Source: Dinoroseobacter sp049800775 (GTDB taxonomy: Bacteria > Pseudomonadota > Alphaproteobacteria > Rhodobacterales > Rhodobacteraceae). From it: 64,000 bases of DNA. Numbering within the stretch: position 1 is the first letter of the stretch; every line of letters starts with the position of its first letter. A model generated the notes under the pieces. The model was not told the origin of the DNA and did no database searches. It was given only the letters and a program-made list of their open reading frames with translations. Position numbers and translations under genes: made by a program. Below, piece by piece: positions 49,843 to 59,337 of the stretch. Location of the stretch: assembly GCF_049800775.1 (NCBI RefSeq), contig NZ_JBNAFR010000005.1:211434-275433 (forward strand). Direction: 5' to 3'.

Positions 49843-52332
49843 TCAGTCGAGGCTGCGCTCGACCTCTTCCCGCTCGAAGATCTCGATGACATCGCCGGGG
49901 CGAATATCGTCGTAATTCTCGAAGGCCATGCCGCATTCCTGACCGGACTGCACTTCCTTGACCTCGTCCTTGAAGCGCTTGAGCGTCTTGAGCGTGCCCT
50001 CGTGGATGACCACGTTGTCCCGCAGCAGACGCACACCGGCAGAGCGGCGCGCCACACCATCGGTGATGAGACAGCCCGCAACCTTGCCAACGCCGGAGAC
50101 CTTGAAGACCTCCTTGATCTCGGAATAGCCGATGAACTTCTCGCGGATCTCCGCAGACAGAAGCCCGCTTGCCGCCGCTTTCACGTCATCCACAAGGTCG
50201 TAGATCACCGAGTAGTAGCGGATCTCGACGCCCTTCTGCTGGGCCGCATTCCGCGCAGGAGCGTTGGCCCGGACGTTGAAGCCGAAGACCGGCGCGCCGG
50301 AGGCTTCGGCCAGACCGATATCGGATTCCGTGATCGCGCCCACACCGGAGTGGAGCACGCGCACGCGCACCTCGTCATTGCCGATTTTCTCCATCGCCTG
50401 AACGATGGCCTCGGCCGAACCCTGCACATCCGCCTTCATGACGATGGGCATCTCGGTGACATTCTCGTCCGACTTGGCCTTGGCCATCAGCTGTTCGAGC
50501 GTCGTGGCGGCCCCGGCTGCGGCGCGCTTCTCTTTCGCGGCGTTCTCGCGGTATTCCGCGATCTCACGTGCCTGCGCCTCGGTTGCCACAACGTTCAGAA
50601 CGTCGCCCGCTTCGGGCGTGCCATTGAGGCCCAGAACCTCGACCGGAACCGACGGACCAGCCTCGTTCACGCGATCGCCCTTGTCGTTGATCAGCGCGCG
50701 GACCTTGCCCCACTGTTCACCCACAACGAAGATATCGCCGCGCTTGAGCGTGCCCTTCTGCACCAGGACCGTGGCCACCGGACCCCGGCCCACGTCGAGC
50801 TGGGCTTCGATCACCGCACCCTCGGCCGCTCGATCCGGGTTCGCTTTCAGTTCAAGGATCTCGGCCTGCAGCGCGATGGATTCGAGCAGCTGGTCGAGAC
50901 CGGTGCCGTTAATCGCGGAGACCTCGACATCCTGCACATCGCCCGAAAGCTTCTCGACGATCACCTCATGCTGCAACAGATCGGTCCGGACCTTGTCCGG
51001 GTTGGCTTCGGGACGGTCGATCTTGTTGATCGCGACGATCATCGGAACCTGCGCCGCCTTGGCGTGGTTGATGGCCTCGATGGTCTGCGGCATGACCGCG
51101 TCATCGGCGGCCACCACGAGGATGACGATATCCGTCACCTGCGCGCCGCGGGCCCGCATCGAGGTAAAGGCCGCGTGGCCAGGCGTGTCGAGGAAGCTCA
51201 GCTTCGTACCGTCATCGGTCTGCACCTGATAGGCGCCGATATGCTGGGTGATCCCGCCAGCTTCGCCGGAGACGACCTTGGCATTCCGGATCGCGTCGAG
51301 CAGCGAGGTTTTCCCGTGGTCGACATGGCCCATGACGGTGATGACCGGCGGACGCGGTTTGAGGTCGTCGTCGTCATCCTCGACCGTTGCGATCACGTCT
51401 TCCACGTCAGCGTCGGAAACCCGGACCACCTTGTGGCCGAATTCCTCGATGATGAGTTCTGCGGTATCGGCGTCGATGCTCTGGTTCTGCGTGACCATCA
51501 TGCCCATTTTCATGAGCTCCTTGACCACGTCAGCAACACGTTCGGCCATCCGGTTGGCAAGCTCCTGGACCACGATGGTCTCGGGCAGCTGCACGTCGCG
51601 GACAACCTTCTCGCGCTCCTGGCTGCCGCCCATGGCCTTGCGGCGCTCGCGCTCTTGCTTACGCTTCATGGCCGCGAGAGATTTCTGACGCCCGCCATCG
51701 CCCGAGAGCGCCTGGTTCAGGGTCAGCTTGCCGGACCGGCGACGGTCATCGCCCTTGCCCTTCTGTTCCTTGCGGGGCTGCGCGCGATCATTGCGATCCT
51801 TGCGCGCACCCGACGAGGGCTTGGCCCCACCGCGTCCAGCTTCGGCCGCCTGGGCCGCCGCGGGATCGACAGGCGCCGGATCATTGGGTTTCGCCCGTGC
51901 GGCGGGTTTGGCCGCAGCAGCCGCTTCGGCTTTCTTGCGGGCCTCTTCCTCTTCGGCACGCTGACGGGCGCGCTCGGCACGCTCCTGCTCTTCGCGTTCC
52001 TTGGCTTCGATCTCGGCCCGACGGCGCGCGCGTTCTTCCTCGCGCGCCTTCTCCTCGGCTGCGCGGCGCTCGGCCTCTTCGGACTCGTTGGCCTTCGCTG
52101 CACGCAGCGCACGCAGGCGACGCTCCATCTCCGCATCGGTGGCGCCACCCGGCTTCTTGGGATCGCCGCGACCGCCAGCTCCCTGAGCACCCGGCTTCGG
52201 CACCAGAACGCGCTTGCGCTTGGTTTCGACCACAACGTTCTTGGTCCGGCCATGGCTGAAGCTCTGCTTCACCTGTCCGGTGCGGGACCCGCTGCGGAGG
52301 CCGAGTGTTTTCTTGCCGTCTGTATCGCTCAT
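49843..52332 (-). CDS. infB: Translation initiation factor IF-2
   Basis: The 829-residue protein has a long charged Glu/Arg/Ala-rich N-terminal region (about 60-250, likely helical) and an IF2_N segment. The GTPase domain follows with GHVDHGKTSL as G1, DTPGHAAF as G3 and NKIDRPEA as G4, then domains II to IV. It places fMet-tRNA on the 30S subunit and promotes subunit joining. Its start overlaps the YlxR/L7Ae gene by four bases. Confidence 0.98.
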   Translation of the reverse strand: MSDTDGKKTLGLRSGSRTGQVKQSFSHGRTKNVVVETKRKRVLVPKPGAQGAGGRGDPKKPGGATDAEMERRLRALRAAKANESEEAERRAAEEKAREEERARRRAEIEAKEREEQERAERARQRAEEEEARKKAEAAAAAKPAARAKPNDPAPVDPAAAQAAEAGRGGAKPSSGARKDRNDRAQPRKEQKGKGDDRRRSGKLTLNQALSGDGGRQKSLAAMKRKQERERRKAMGGSQEREKVVRDVQLPETIVVQELANRMAERVADVVKELMKMGMMVTQNQSIDADTAELIIEEFGHKVVRVSDADVEDVIATVEDDDDDLKPRPPVITVMGHVDHGKTSLLDAIRNAKVVSGEAGGITQHIGAYQVQTDDGTKLSFLDTPGHAAFTSMRARGAQVTDIVILVVAADDAVMPQTIEAINHAKAAQVPMIVAINKIDRPEANPDKVRTDLLQHEVIVEKLSGDVQDVEVSAINGTGLDQLLESIALQAEILELKANPDRAAEGAVIEAQLDVGRGPVATVLVQKGTLKRGDIFVVGEQWGKVRALINDKGDRVNEAGPSVPVEVLGLNGTPEAGDVLNVVATEAQAREIAEYRENAAKEKRAAAGAATTLEQLMAKAKSDENVTEMPIVMKADVQGSAEAIVQAMEKIGNDEVRVRVLHSGVGAITESDIGLAEASGAPVFGFNVRANAPARNAAQQKGVEIRYYSVIYDLVDDVKAAASGLLSAEIREKFIGYSEIKEVFKVSGVGKVAGCLITDGVARRSAGVRLLRDNVVIHEGTLKTLKRFKDEVKEVQSGQECGMAFENYDDIRPGDVIEIFEREEVERSLD

Positions 52333-52967
52333 ACGTCTGTCGTATCCTTTCCGGCGGCGGACCCGCCGTCATCGTTTTCGCGGACGCCTGCAAGCCGCGT
52401 GGCTTCCTCTACAACACGCATTGTGAGTCCGCCAGCCGTTAAGGCGCCATGTATCACACTATCGCGGCCAAATGCCAAACCCAATTCCCGGGCGGACAGC
52501 CAGCCAATATAGCTTGCCGGGCCATCTGGGGGCCGCAGCTTCGATTTGCCCCGTTCAGAGCCGTCGGCAGCCTGCAAAAGCACGACCACCATGCCGGTAT
52601 CCAGAGAGCCGCGGACCTTTTCGAATCCACAGATCGCCTGCCCGGCTTTGCGTGCGAGTGCCAGAAGAGACACCACGCGCGCCTGAAGTTGATCTTCGAC
52701 CTGCGCCACCAGATCGTCCGGCGTCTTCACCGGCGCCTTGGCGGCGCGCGGGAAGAGATTCTTGGTCACGGCGCGGCTGAGGGCCGCGCGTTCAGCTTTG
52801 ACCCACATCCCCCGACCGGGCAGCTTGCCCGCCAGATCCGGAACCACCGTGCCATCGGGGCCGGTCACGAACCGGATCAGCTTTGCCGTTGGCAGGATAT
52901 CACCTGTGGCGATGCATTTGCGCGCCGTTTCCGCCGCGCGGTCCTTTTGTCGCCCACCCCGGGTCAT
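52329..52967 (-). CDS. RNA-binding protein: YlxR (DUF448) fused to an L7Ae-like domain
   Basis: Residues 1-95 are a YlxR domain: RKCIATGDILPTAKLIRFV, and LPGRGMWVKAERAAL with the conserved G-R-G. Residues 100-185 resemble an L7Ae/YlxQ fold (SLLALARKAGQAICGFEKV). The two are separate genes (ylxR, ylxQ) in Bacillus but fused in alphaproteobacteria. The product probably binds structured RNA; a regulatory role near nusA/infB is assumed from context. It lies 20 bases after nusA and overlaps infB. Confidence 0.92.
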   Translation of the reverse strand: MTRGGRQKDRAAETARKCIATGDILPTAKLIRFVTGPDGTVVPDLAGKLPGRGMWVKAERAALSRAVTKNLFPRAAKAPVKTPDDLVAQVEDQLQARVVSLLALARKAGQAICGFEKVRGSLDTGMVVVLLQAADGSERGKSKLRPPDGPASYIGWLSARELGLAFGRDSVIHGALTAGGLTMRVVEEATRLAGVRENDDGGSAAGKDTTDV

Positions 52968-52987
52968 GTCAGCGCCCGTGCCTGCGC

Positions 52988-54625
52988 TCAGGCCTGGGTC
53001 TCCTCCTCCGCGGAGCCTTCGATATCGCCCTCCCCGGACGCCTCTTCCTCAGCCTCCGGCTCGAGATCGGCCGGATCGACCCAGCCCAGCTGAACGCGGG
53101 CTGTCATCACCAGAAGCTGGGCTTCTTCGAGGGACACATCGAAGGGCTCAAGGACACCATCATCCTTGACGCGCTCGCCATCGATGGTGGTCCAGCCGCC
53201 AGCCAGTTCCCAATCCGCGCAGGTCGCGAAGTCCTCGAGGGTTTTCACACCGTCCTTGGCCAAGGCTTCCAGCATTTGGGGTGTAAGGCCCTCGAAGTCA
53301 ACCAGGCTGTCCTCGACGCCCAGCTCGCGGGCCCGCGCCAGGGCCTGCTTGGCCTGCTCCTCGATGAACTCGCGGGCGCGGGTCTGCAGCTCTTCGGCGG
53401 TGTCCTCGTCGAACCCGTCGATGACCAGCAGCTCGTCCTGATCCACATAGGCGACTTCCTCGAGCGAGGTGAAGCCTTCGGACACCAGAAGCTGTGCCAG
53501 CACCTCATCCACGTCGAGCGCCTCCACGAACATGTTGGTGCGCTCGGCGAACTCGGCCTGACGACGCTCGGATTCCTGCGCCTCGGTCATGATGTCGATG
53601 TCGAGCCCGGTCAGCTGCGAGGCCAGACGCACGTTCTGACCCCGGCGGCCGATGGCAAGGCTGAGCTGCTCGTCCGGCACCACGACCTCGATCCGCTCCG
53701 CATCCTCGTCCAGAACCACCTTGGAGACCTCGGCGGGCTGCAATGCGTTCACGAGGAAGGTCGGCTGATCCTCATTCCACGGAATGATGTCGATCTTCTC
53801 GCCCTGCAGCTCGTTGACCACCGCCTGCACGCGGGAGCCCCGCATACCGACACAGGCCCCGACCGGGTCGATCGAGTTGTCATAGGAGATCACGGCGATC
53901 TTGGCGCGCGAGCCCGGGTCGCGGGCCACGGCCTTGATGTCGATGATGCCGTCATAGATCTCGGGCACTTCCATCTTGAAAAGCTCGGCCATGAATTCCG
54001 GCGCGGTGCGGCTCAGGAAGATCTGCGGGCCACGCACTTCGCGGCGCACATCCTTGATGAAGCAGCGGATCCGGTCGTTCGGGCGATAGCTCTCGCGGCC
54101 GATCTTCTCGTTCCGGCGCAGCACGCCTTCACCCCGGCCGATATCCACGATCACATTGCCGTACTCTTCGCGCTTGACGACACCGTTGATGATGGTGCCG
54201 GCGCGGTCCTGGAATTCCTCGAACTGGCGATCCCGCTCGGCTTCGCGGACCTTCTGCAGGATGACCTGCTTGGCCGACTGGGCGGCGATCCGGCCCATTT
54301 CCACCGGGGGGACCTGATCGACGATGGTATCGCCGACCTTGGGATCGTCGAGATAAGGCTTGGCCTGCTCCACGGTCAGCTCGGCCTGATAATTCTCAAG
54401 CTCTTCATCCTCGACCACGGTGCGCACGCGGGTGAAGGTCGCCACGCCGGTCTTGCGGTCGATGGACACACGGATGTCCATCTCCGAGCCGTAGCGCGAC
54501 TTCGCCGCCCGGGCGAGGCTCTCTTCCATGGCCTCGATCACCAGAACGGGATCGATCATCTTTTCGCGGGCCACCGCTTCGGCGGTCTGCAAAAGCTCCA
54601 ACTGGTTGGCGGAGGTGATTGCCAT
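52988..54625 (-). CDS. nusA: Transcription termination/antitermination protein NusA
   Basis: The 545-residue protein has the N-terminal polymerase-binding domain, an S1 domain (about 135-200, including IINGVVKREEYGNVIVDIG), and two KH domains. The KH1 signature is GACVGMRGSRVQAVVNEL and KH2 contains LAIGRRGQNVRLA. Two C-terminal acidic helix-hairpin repeats follow. It modulates pausing, termination and antitermination. It is the second gene of rimP-nusA-ylxR-infB. Confidence 0.98.
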   Translation of the reverse strand: MAITSANQLELLQTAEAVAREKMIDPVLVIEAMEESLARAAKSRYGSEMDIRVSIDRKTGVATFTRVRTVVEDEELENYQAELTVEQAKPYLDDPKVGDTIVDQVPPVEMGRIAAQSAKQVILQKVREAERDRQFEEFQDRAGTIINGVVKREEYGNVIVDIGRGEGVLRRNEKIGRESYRPNDRIRCFIKDVRREVRGPQIFLSRTAPEFMAELFKMEVPEIYDGIIDIKAVARDPGSRAKIAVISYDNSIDPVGACVGMRGSRVQAVVNELQGEKIDIIPWNEDQPTFLVNALQPAEVSKVVLDEDAERIEVVVPDEQLSLAIGRRGQNVRLASQLTGLDIDIMTEAQESERRQAEFAERTNMFVEALDVDEVLAQLLVSEGFTSLEEVAYVDQDELLVIDGFDEDTAEELQTRAREFIEEQAKQALARARELGVEDSLVDFEGLTPQMLEALAKDGVKTLEDFATCADWELAGGWTTIDGERVKDDGVLEPFDVSLEEAQLLVMTARVQLGWVDPADLEPEAEEEASGEGDIEGSAEEETQA

Positions 54626-54639
54626 TCGTCTCTCTCCCC

Positions 54640-55230
54640 TTACGCGGTGTTCGCGGGTGGTTCATCATCGCCGTCGATGATGGTCTGGATTTCGTCAAAC
54701 TGGGTTTCGTCCACCTGGCCCGCATCCTTGCGGCCTTTGAGGACATCCCGGATCAAATCGTCAGTCAGCACAAGTTTCGCATCGCTGAGCCAGTCGAATT
54801 GCAGGCCAATCGTGCCTTCCTCGATCTCGATCAGCACTTCGCCGTCCTCGGTTCCGACGATATTGCCCTTGAACCGGCGGCGGCCATCGATCAGCTCGGT
54901 GGTCTCGATCTTGGCCTCATAGCCCTGCCACGCATCGAAATCCTTGAGCCGCGTCAGCGGGCGGTCGATGCCCGGCGAGCTCACTTCGAGCGTGTAGTTG
55001 TCCTCGATCGGATCCTCGACATCGAGGGTCGCCGAGACCGCGGTCGAGATCGCCGCGCAATCATCGACCTCGATCCCGCCCTCGGGCTTCTCGGCCATGA
55101 TCTGCAGGGTGCGGGTCTTGCCGCTCATGACCCGCAGGCGCACAAGCTCATAGCCCATATCCTCGATCACCGGGGCCACAATGGCCGCGATGCGCTGATC
55201 GAGCGTGGTTTTGGCAATCAGATCGGTCAC
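54640..55230 (-). CDS. rimP: Ribosome maturation factor RimP
   Basis: The 196-residue protein starts at GTG giving (M)TDLIAKTTLDQRI; the longer open frame upstream runs through a terminator and is not coding. The N-terminal domain has DMGYELVRLRV and the YTLEVSSPGIDRPL signature, followed by an Sm-like C-terminal domain. It assists 30S subunit assembly. It is the first gene of its operon and is 14 bases before nusA. Confidence 0.95.
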   Translation of the reverse strand: MTDLIAKTTLDQRIAAIVAPVIEDMGYELVRLRVMSGKTRTLQIMAEKPEGGIEVDDCAAISTAVSATLDVEDPIEDNYTLEVSSPGIDRPLTRLKDFDAWQGYEAKIETTELIDGRRRFKGNIVGTEDGEVLIEIEEGTIGLQFDWLSDAKLVLTDDLIRDVLKGRKDAGQVDETQFDEIQTIIDGDDEPPANTA

Positions 55231-55272
55231 GGGATCGGTCGGCCTTTCTCGGCAGGTCTGGTCGTTGGAAAC

Positions 55273-55296
55273 AAAAAAACGGGCCCTGCGGCCCGT
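55273..55296 (-). terminator. Terminator upstream of rimP (end of the acetate-locus transcript)
   Basis: On the minus strand ACGGGCC-loop-GGCCCGT is followed by seven T. It ends the transcript from the exonuclease gene and isolates rimP. A second weaker stem (55370-55390) lies between it and the exonuclease stop. The rimP promoter must lie within the remaining ~40 bases or read through. Confidence 0.85.
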
Positions 55297-55393
55297 CGGA
55301 TCAGATCGGTGGAGGCTTCGGTTTGGACCCGCAGCCGCCGCTGTTGAAGGCGATATACGCGCGAATCCCCCTCGGGACAAGCCCCCGAGGCGC

Positions 55394-56851
55394 TCAGGCG
55401 TTGAGATCTTCGAGCAAGCGCCCGTGTTTCTTGGTCTCGGCCAGCAAATCACCGAAGGTTTCGATCCCTTTGGCCTGCAGCATCGGCAGGATCTTTAGGA
55501 ACACTTCCGTGGTGGCCAGCGCATCGCCGAGGGCCGTGTGCCGGGCCTCTTCGGGGATGGTGACGTGAAGCCGCTCGGCAATCGCATCCAGTGAATGCTG
55601 GGCCGTTTGCCCATAGATCACCGCCGAGAGCAGCACCGTATCGAGCACCGGATGATCGAACCGCGCGCCCATCTCGCCCTGCTTGCGATAGAAGAACGCC
55701 ATATCGAAAGGCGCGTTATGCGCAATCAGAACGGCCCCGTCGCAGAAATCGTGAAACGCTTTGCCCGCCGTCAGGAAATCCGGCGCATCCGCGACCATGG
55801 CATCGGTGATCCCATGGATATTCGTCGCCGAGAGCGGGATCGGGCGGTTCGGATTGACCAGCGTGTCAAAGACCTCGGTCTTGACCATCTTGCCATTGAC
55901 CACCCGGCAGGCCGCGATCTGACACACCTCGTCGCCGCGATCCGGCAAGAGGCCCGTCGTCTCGGTGTCGAAAATCACGTATTTCAGGTCGTCGAGCCGA
56001 TGCTCCATCACATCCCGCGACGGGCGCGCATGGAGCAGGTCGAAATCAAACGCGGTCTCGCGCGGGATCGAGATCGGCCATTGGCAGGGCGCATCCGTGC
56101 GCGGCGCATCCCGCAGGGTGAGGATATAGCCCGGCTCGATCTCGCTATCGGGCAAGGGCTCGACCAGACGCATGCCGACGCCAAGACGCAGCCGCCCTTC
56201 ATTCAGTTCAAGCCGCATATCCGCGCAGCTTTCGCGCGGCTGCGCGATGAGCTGGGCATAGGCCGCCTCGACCGGCGCGGCGTCGAGCACAGTTGCCAGC
56301 GACCGGTCCAGCCCGATCCCGCCCAACGGCTCCAGCAGGGTCCGGGCCCGGCCATTATAGAAGACCACCTGATGATGGGCATTGCAGAGCACCACGCCCG
56401 TGGGCAGATCGCAGAGCAGCGCCTCCAGATGGCTCTTTTCCGCCGCGAGCAGGGTCGTCTCGCGCATCACCGCCTGTGCCAGCCCGTTCTTCATATCCGA
56501 CAGATTGGCCGTCACGGCCGCCGCCGCCGGCGCGAGATCGCCGAGATACTTGGCCGTGCCCTGATCGAGGTCGCGTTCCACATCCGCATGGGCTCGGGCG
56601 CGCATATCCGTGGCAAGGTTTTCCAGCGCCTTGGCGACATTCTCGTCAAAAAGCAGCCAGACCCAGGTAACCAGCGACAGGATCACGAACCCCGCCACTG
56701 CACCGCTGGTGATAAAGGCCGACAGCGCGTCGGCACTGCCGAGCTGGCGGTATCCCAGCACGAGCGCCCCCGCCACGGCCAGAACGGCCCCCCCAGCGAC
56801 AAAGGCAAAAAACAAAAACACGCGCAGTCGTAAACTCAATGTCTCCAACAT
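55394..56851 (-). CDS. Membrane-bound PAS-domain DnaQ-like 3'-5' exonuclease
   Basis: The 485-residue protein has two N-terminal membrane helices (about 9-33 and 47-68), a coiled linker, and a PAS-like domain (about 145-255, LPTGVVLCNAHHQVVFYNGRA). A DEDDh exonuclease domain (about 290-465) follows, with FDTETTGL as Exo I, LIAHNAPFDMAFF as Exo II and HTALGDALAT as Exo III. The exonuclease half looks like Pol III epsilon, but the protein is tethered at the membrane behind a sensor. It is the last gene of the acetate locus, downstream of the cNMP/CBS/DUF294 protein. I infer a signal-controlled nuclease, substrate unknown; its role is probably not replicative proofreading. Confidence 0.9.
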   Translation of the reverse strand: MLETLSLRLRVFLFFAFVAGGAVLAVAGALVLGYRQLGSADALSAFITSGAVAGFVILSLVTWVWLLFDENVAKALENLATDMRARAHADVERDLDQGTAKYLGDLAPAAAAVTANLSDMKNGLAQAVMRETTLLAAEKSHLEALLCDLPTGVVLCNAHHQVVFYNGRARTLLEPLGGIGLDRSLATVLDAAPVEAAYAQLIAQPRESCADMRLELNEGRLRLGVGMRLVEPLPDSEIEPGYILTLRDAPRTDAPCQWPISIPRETAFDFDLLHARPSRDVMEHRLDDLKYVIFDTETTGLLPDRGDEVCQIAACRVVNGKMVKTEVFDTLVNPNRPIPLSATNIHGITDAMVADAPDFLTAGKAFHDFCDGAVLIAHNAPFDMAFFYRKQGEMGARFDHPVLDTVLLSAVIYGQTAQHSLDAIAERLHVTIPEEARHTALGDALATTEVFLKILPMLQAKGIETFGDLLAETKKHGRLLEDLNA

Positions 56852-56871
56852 CGCACTCCCCCTTCAGATCG

Positions 56872-57387
56872 TTACGTGCACACAGCCTCCAGCAAGGGAT
56901 CATCCGCCTCCACGGTGATCCAGTCTGCGTCCACCAAAGCTCCCACTTCATCAAACTCGATACCGTCCGCGAGGTCCGCGCGCCTTGACCCAACGCAATC
57001 CACGGCCACGGGCACCTCGCTGCCAAATTGCCACCGCTCCATGGAGACGAGCGGGACGATCACCTGATCGGGCTGGGTGTCGTTGCGCATGGCCCGCGCA
57101 AGATCCACCGCCAGAAACCGGCTCACAAAGGGCTTCACGTAGCTCCAAGGCTGATAGAAGGTCTGCTGCTCATGCACGACGAGGATCTCGACGCCCTCGG
57201 GCAGCTGGCTGACCGTCCGGTCGTACCAGGAATACTCGCTCCAGACGGTGAAGCCGATCATGGCGAGCCCGGCCGCAATCGGCAGCATCGCCCGGGGCAA
57301 CCGCCCGCCGGAGATCCGGTTCAGCAAAAGGACGACACCGGCGACGCCGAAGCCGATGACGAATGTGGCAATGAGTTCGAGAAACAT
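56872..57387 (-). CDS. Small membrane protein of unknown function
   Basis: The 171-residue protein has two N-terminal hydrophobic helices (about 3-22 and 33-49). A ~120-residue soluble domain follows with VVHEQQTFYQPWSYVKPFVSRFLAVD, probably periplasmic. I recognise no named family. It sits between the DUF294 protein (12 bases) and the membrane exonuclease (20 bases), so it is very likely cotranscribed and may act with one of them. Confidence 0.8.
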   Translation of the reverse strand: MFLELIATFVIGFGVAGVVLLLNRISGGRLPRAMLPIAAGLAMIGFTVWSEYSWYDRTVSQLPEGVEILVVHEQQTFYQPWSYVKPFVSRFLAVDLARAMRNDTQPDQVIVPLVSMERWQFGSEVPVAVDCVGSRRADLADGIEFDEVGALVDADWITVEADDPLLEAVCT

Positions 57388-57399
57388 ACGGCGCTTTCT

Positions 57400-59220
57400 T
57401 TAGGTGACCGCACCCCGGCCGGAGCCGACGGCGGATTGCATGGTTCGGATCACCACGAAGGCGTCCCGCAAGTGGCTGCGCTCGAAATCCGAGAGGCTGG
57501 TCGGGGACATGTAGTTGTCCGGCTTCTCGCCCGCGCGCACCTGCCGAGCTTGCTGCTGTAGCCGGGATTCCGCAATAAGGTCGTAAGCATCCAGCAGATC
57601 CGCCGCCCCGGAGGTGGAGATCACCCCGTTCTCTTTGGCGGCTTCGAGCCGGGCGCGGGTGTTGACCGCCGTCAGCCGGGCCTGCAGGGCGTAGACCCGC
57701 CCCAGATCCACCACAGGCACAACGCCGTTATGCTTCAGATCGAGCTGGTTCTTGTGCTCGCCCGACTTGATCGTCGCAAAGCCCCGGAACATGCCCAGCG
57801 GCGGCGTATGCTTGAGCGAGTTGGCGATCATATGGGTGACGAAGATGCTGTTGGCCGAGGCCGCCTTGAGCGTCGCTTCCTGCAGATCCTCGAACAGGCT
57901 CTGCTCCCCGCCAATCCCGCGCAGGTCGAACATGACCGAGGCAAGCATCTGCGCCTCATTGTCGGGCTTTGCGATCCATTTCTGGAAATAGGACTTCCAG
58001 ACCCGCAGCGGCTGACGCCAGCGATCCGCCGTCGCCATCATGTCGCCGGGGCAATAGACATATCCCGCCTCGTTCAAACCGTCGCAGACGAAGGTTGCGA
58101 GCGCCTTGAAATAGGCGTCCATGCCGGGGGTCATGGCGTCATCGATGATCAGGCAATTGTCCTGATCCGACACGCCGGTCTGTTCCTGCCGGCCCTGACT
58201 GCCACAGGCGAGCCAGAGATAGGGCACGGGCGGGGGGCCGAGGCTCTCTTCGGCCAGTGTCAGAAGGCGCCGTGTCGCGGCATCGGCGATGTCGGTGATC
58301 AGCCGGGTGACAACCTCGTGCGGGTTGCCCGCCCCGACCAGCTGCGCGAGCAACTCGGGCAGCCGCTTGGTGACCAGCGCGATTTCGGACGGGGTCTTGG
58401 CATAGACAATGTCATGAACCAGCTGCGCCGAGGACAGCGCCTGGAATCGGATCAAATCGGTCTGGGTGACAATGCCCACAAGCGCGCCCTTGTCGGTGAT
58501 CGGCAGGTGGCCGATCCTGCGCTCGAGCATGGTATGCAGCACGTCCGATCCCAGCGCATCGGGCGACAGGGTGATCGGGTCGCGCGCCATCAGTTCCGAG
58601 ACCGGGCGCTCGGTGGCGATGCCATCGGCCACGACCCGGGTCATGTCCCGCACGGTGAGAATGCCGGCCAGTCGCCCGCCCTCCATCACCGCCAGAGACG
58701 AGACGCGCTTGGCATGCATCAGATGGGCGGCCCGCTTGATCGTGGCATCGGCGGTGATCCCAAGGACCTGCCGCGTCATCAGCTCGGAAATCCGGGCCGT
58801 GGCCAGATCGGTCTTGCGGATGTCGGAACCGCGGGAGCGGTCAAAGAATTTCGCGATGGCCGGATGGGCCTCGATGAGCTCGTGATACACCTCGACCGGC
58901 ACCACCAGCAGCTCGGCATCGCTGGCGCCGGTGGCGGTGGTCACGGCTAGGCCGTCACGCGCCAAACCGCGCTCGCCGAAACTGTTGCGGACCCCGAGAT
59001 GGGAGATCTGCGCACCGGTCTCGTCGGCGATCGCGACCTCGCCGGCGGCGATCACATAGACCCCGCGCAAAGTCTCGCCGAGGGCATAGATCGTCTCCCC
59101 GGCGGCAATCTCGACCCGCTCGACGCGGCCTGCAAGGGCGGCCAGCTCGGCTTCGGTCAGACTGTCATAGGGATGTACATGGGCGAGGAACGCCTGGATC
59201 TTCGTCAGGTCTTGCAACAT
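57400..59220 (-). CDS. cNMP-binding/CBS/DUF294 nucleotidyltransferase-like protein
   Basis: The 606-residue protein has a cyclic-nucleotide-binding-like domain (about 15-130), two CBS domains (about 150-275), and a DUF294 putative nucleotidyltransferase domain. The latter includes LWLACGSQGRQEQTGVSDQD, a GS-x8-D-x-D pattern shared with GlnD-type enzymes. A helical C-terminal domain completes it. CBS domains usually read adenine nucleotides and the cap domain may read cAMP, so it is a plausible energy sensor for acetate metabolism. Relatives are repeatedly found beside acetate symporters. It is 117 bases downstream of the symporter gene. Confidence 0.92.
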   Translation of the reverse strand: MLQDLTKIQAFLAHVHPYDSLTEAELAALAGRVERVEIAAGETIYALGETLRGVYVIAAGEVAIADETGAQISHLGVRNSFGERGLARDGLAVTTATGASDAELLVVPVEVYHELIEAHPAIAKFFDRSRGSDIRKTDLATARISELMTRQVLGITADATIKRAAHLMHAKRVSSLAVMEGGRLAGILTVRDMTRVVADGIATERPVSELMARDPITLSPDALGSDVLHTMLERRIGHLPITDKGALVGIVTQTDLIRFQALSSAQLVHDIVYAKTPSEIALVTKRLPELLAQLVGAGNPHEVVTRLITDIADAATRRLLTLAEESLGPPPVPYLWLACGSQGRQEQTGVSDQDNCLIIDDAMTPGMDAYFKALATFVCDGLNEAGYVYCPGDMMATADRWRQPLRVWKSYFQKWIAKPDNEAQMLASVMFDLRGIGGEQSLFEDLQEATLKAASANSIFVTHMIANSLKHTPPLGMFRGFATIKSGEHKNQLDLKHNGVVPVVDLGRVYALQARLTAVNTRARLEAAKENGVISTSGAADLLDAYDLIAESRLQQQARQVRAGEKPDNYMSPTSLSDFERSHLRDAFVVIRTMQSAVGSGRGAVT

Positions 59221-59297
59221 GTTGCACGCTCATCAGCTGGAACCGAGGAAGAATGCGCCCCGACCTGAAACAGGCCGGGACGCAAGGATTTGGGGTG

Positions 59298-59326
59298 GGA
59301 TGGGACCGGGTGGGCCGGTCCCATCC
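59298..59326 (-). terminator. Stem-loop downstream of the symporter gene
   Basis: GGATGGGACCGG (59298-59309), five-base loop, CCGGTCCCATCC (59315-59326). There is no T-tract. It probably stabilises the 3' end of the abundant symporter mRNA or partly attenuates the regulatory genes beyond it. Confidence 0.55.
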
Positions 59327-59337
59327 AGAGGAGGAGC

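Noticed and set aside
49678..52512. 944-codon open frame antisense to infB
   Set aside because: Mirror frame of infB; it also runs through the strong terminator at 49758-49790.
55231..55452. Longer N-terminus for rimP
   Set aside because: The open frame upstream of the GTG crosses a rho-independent terminator and has no RimP-like residues.
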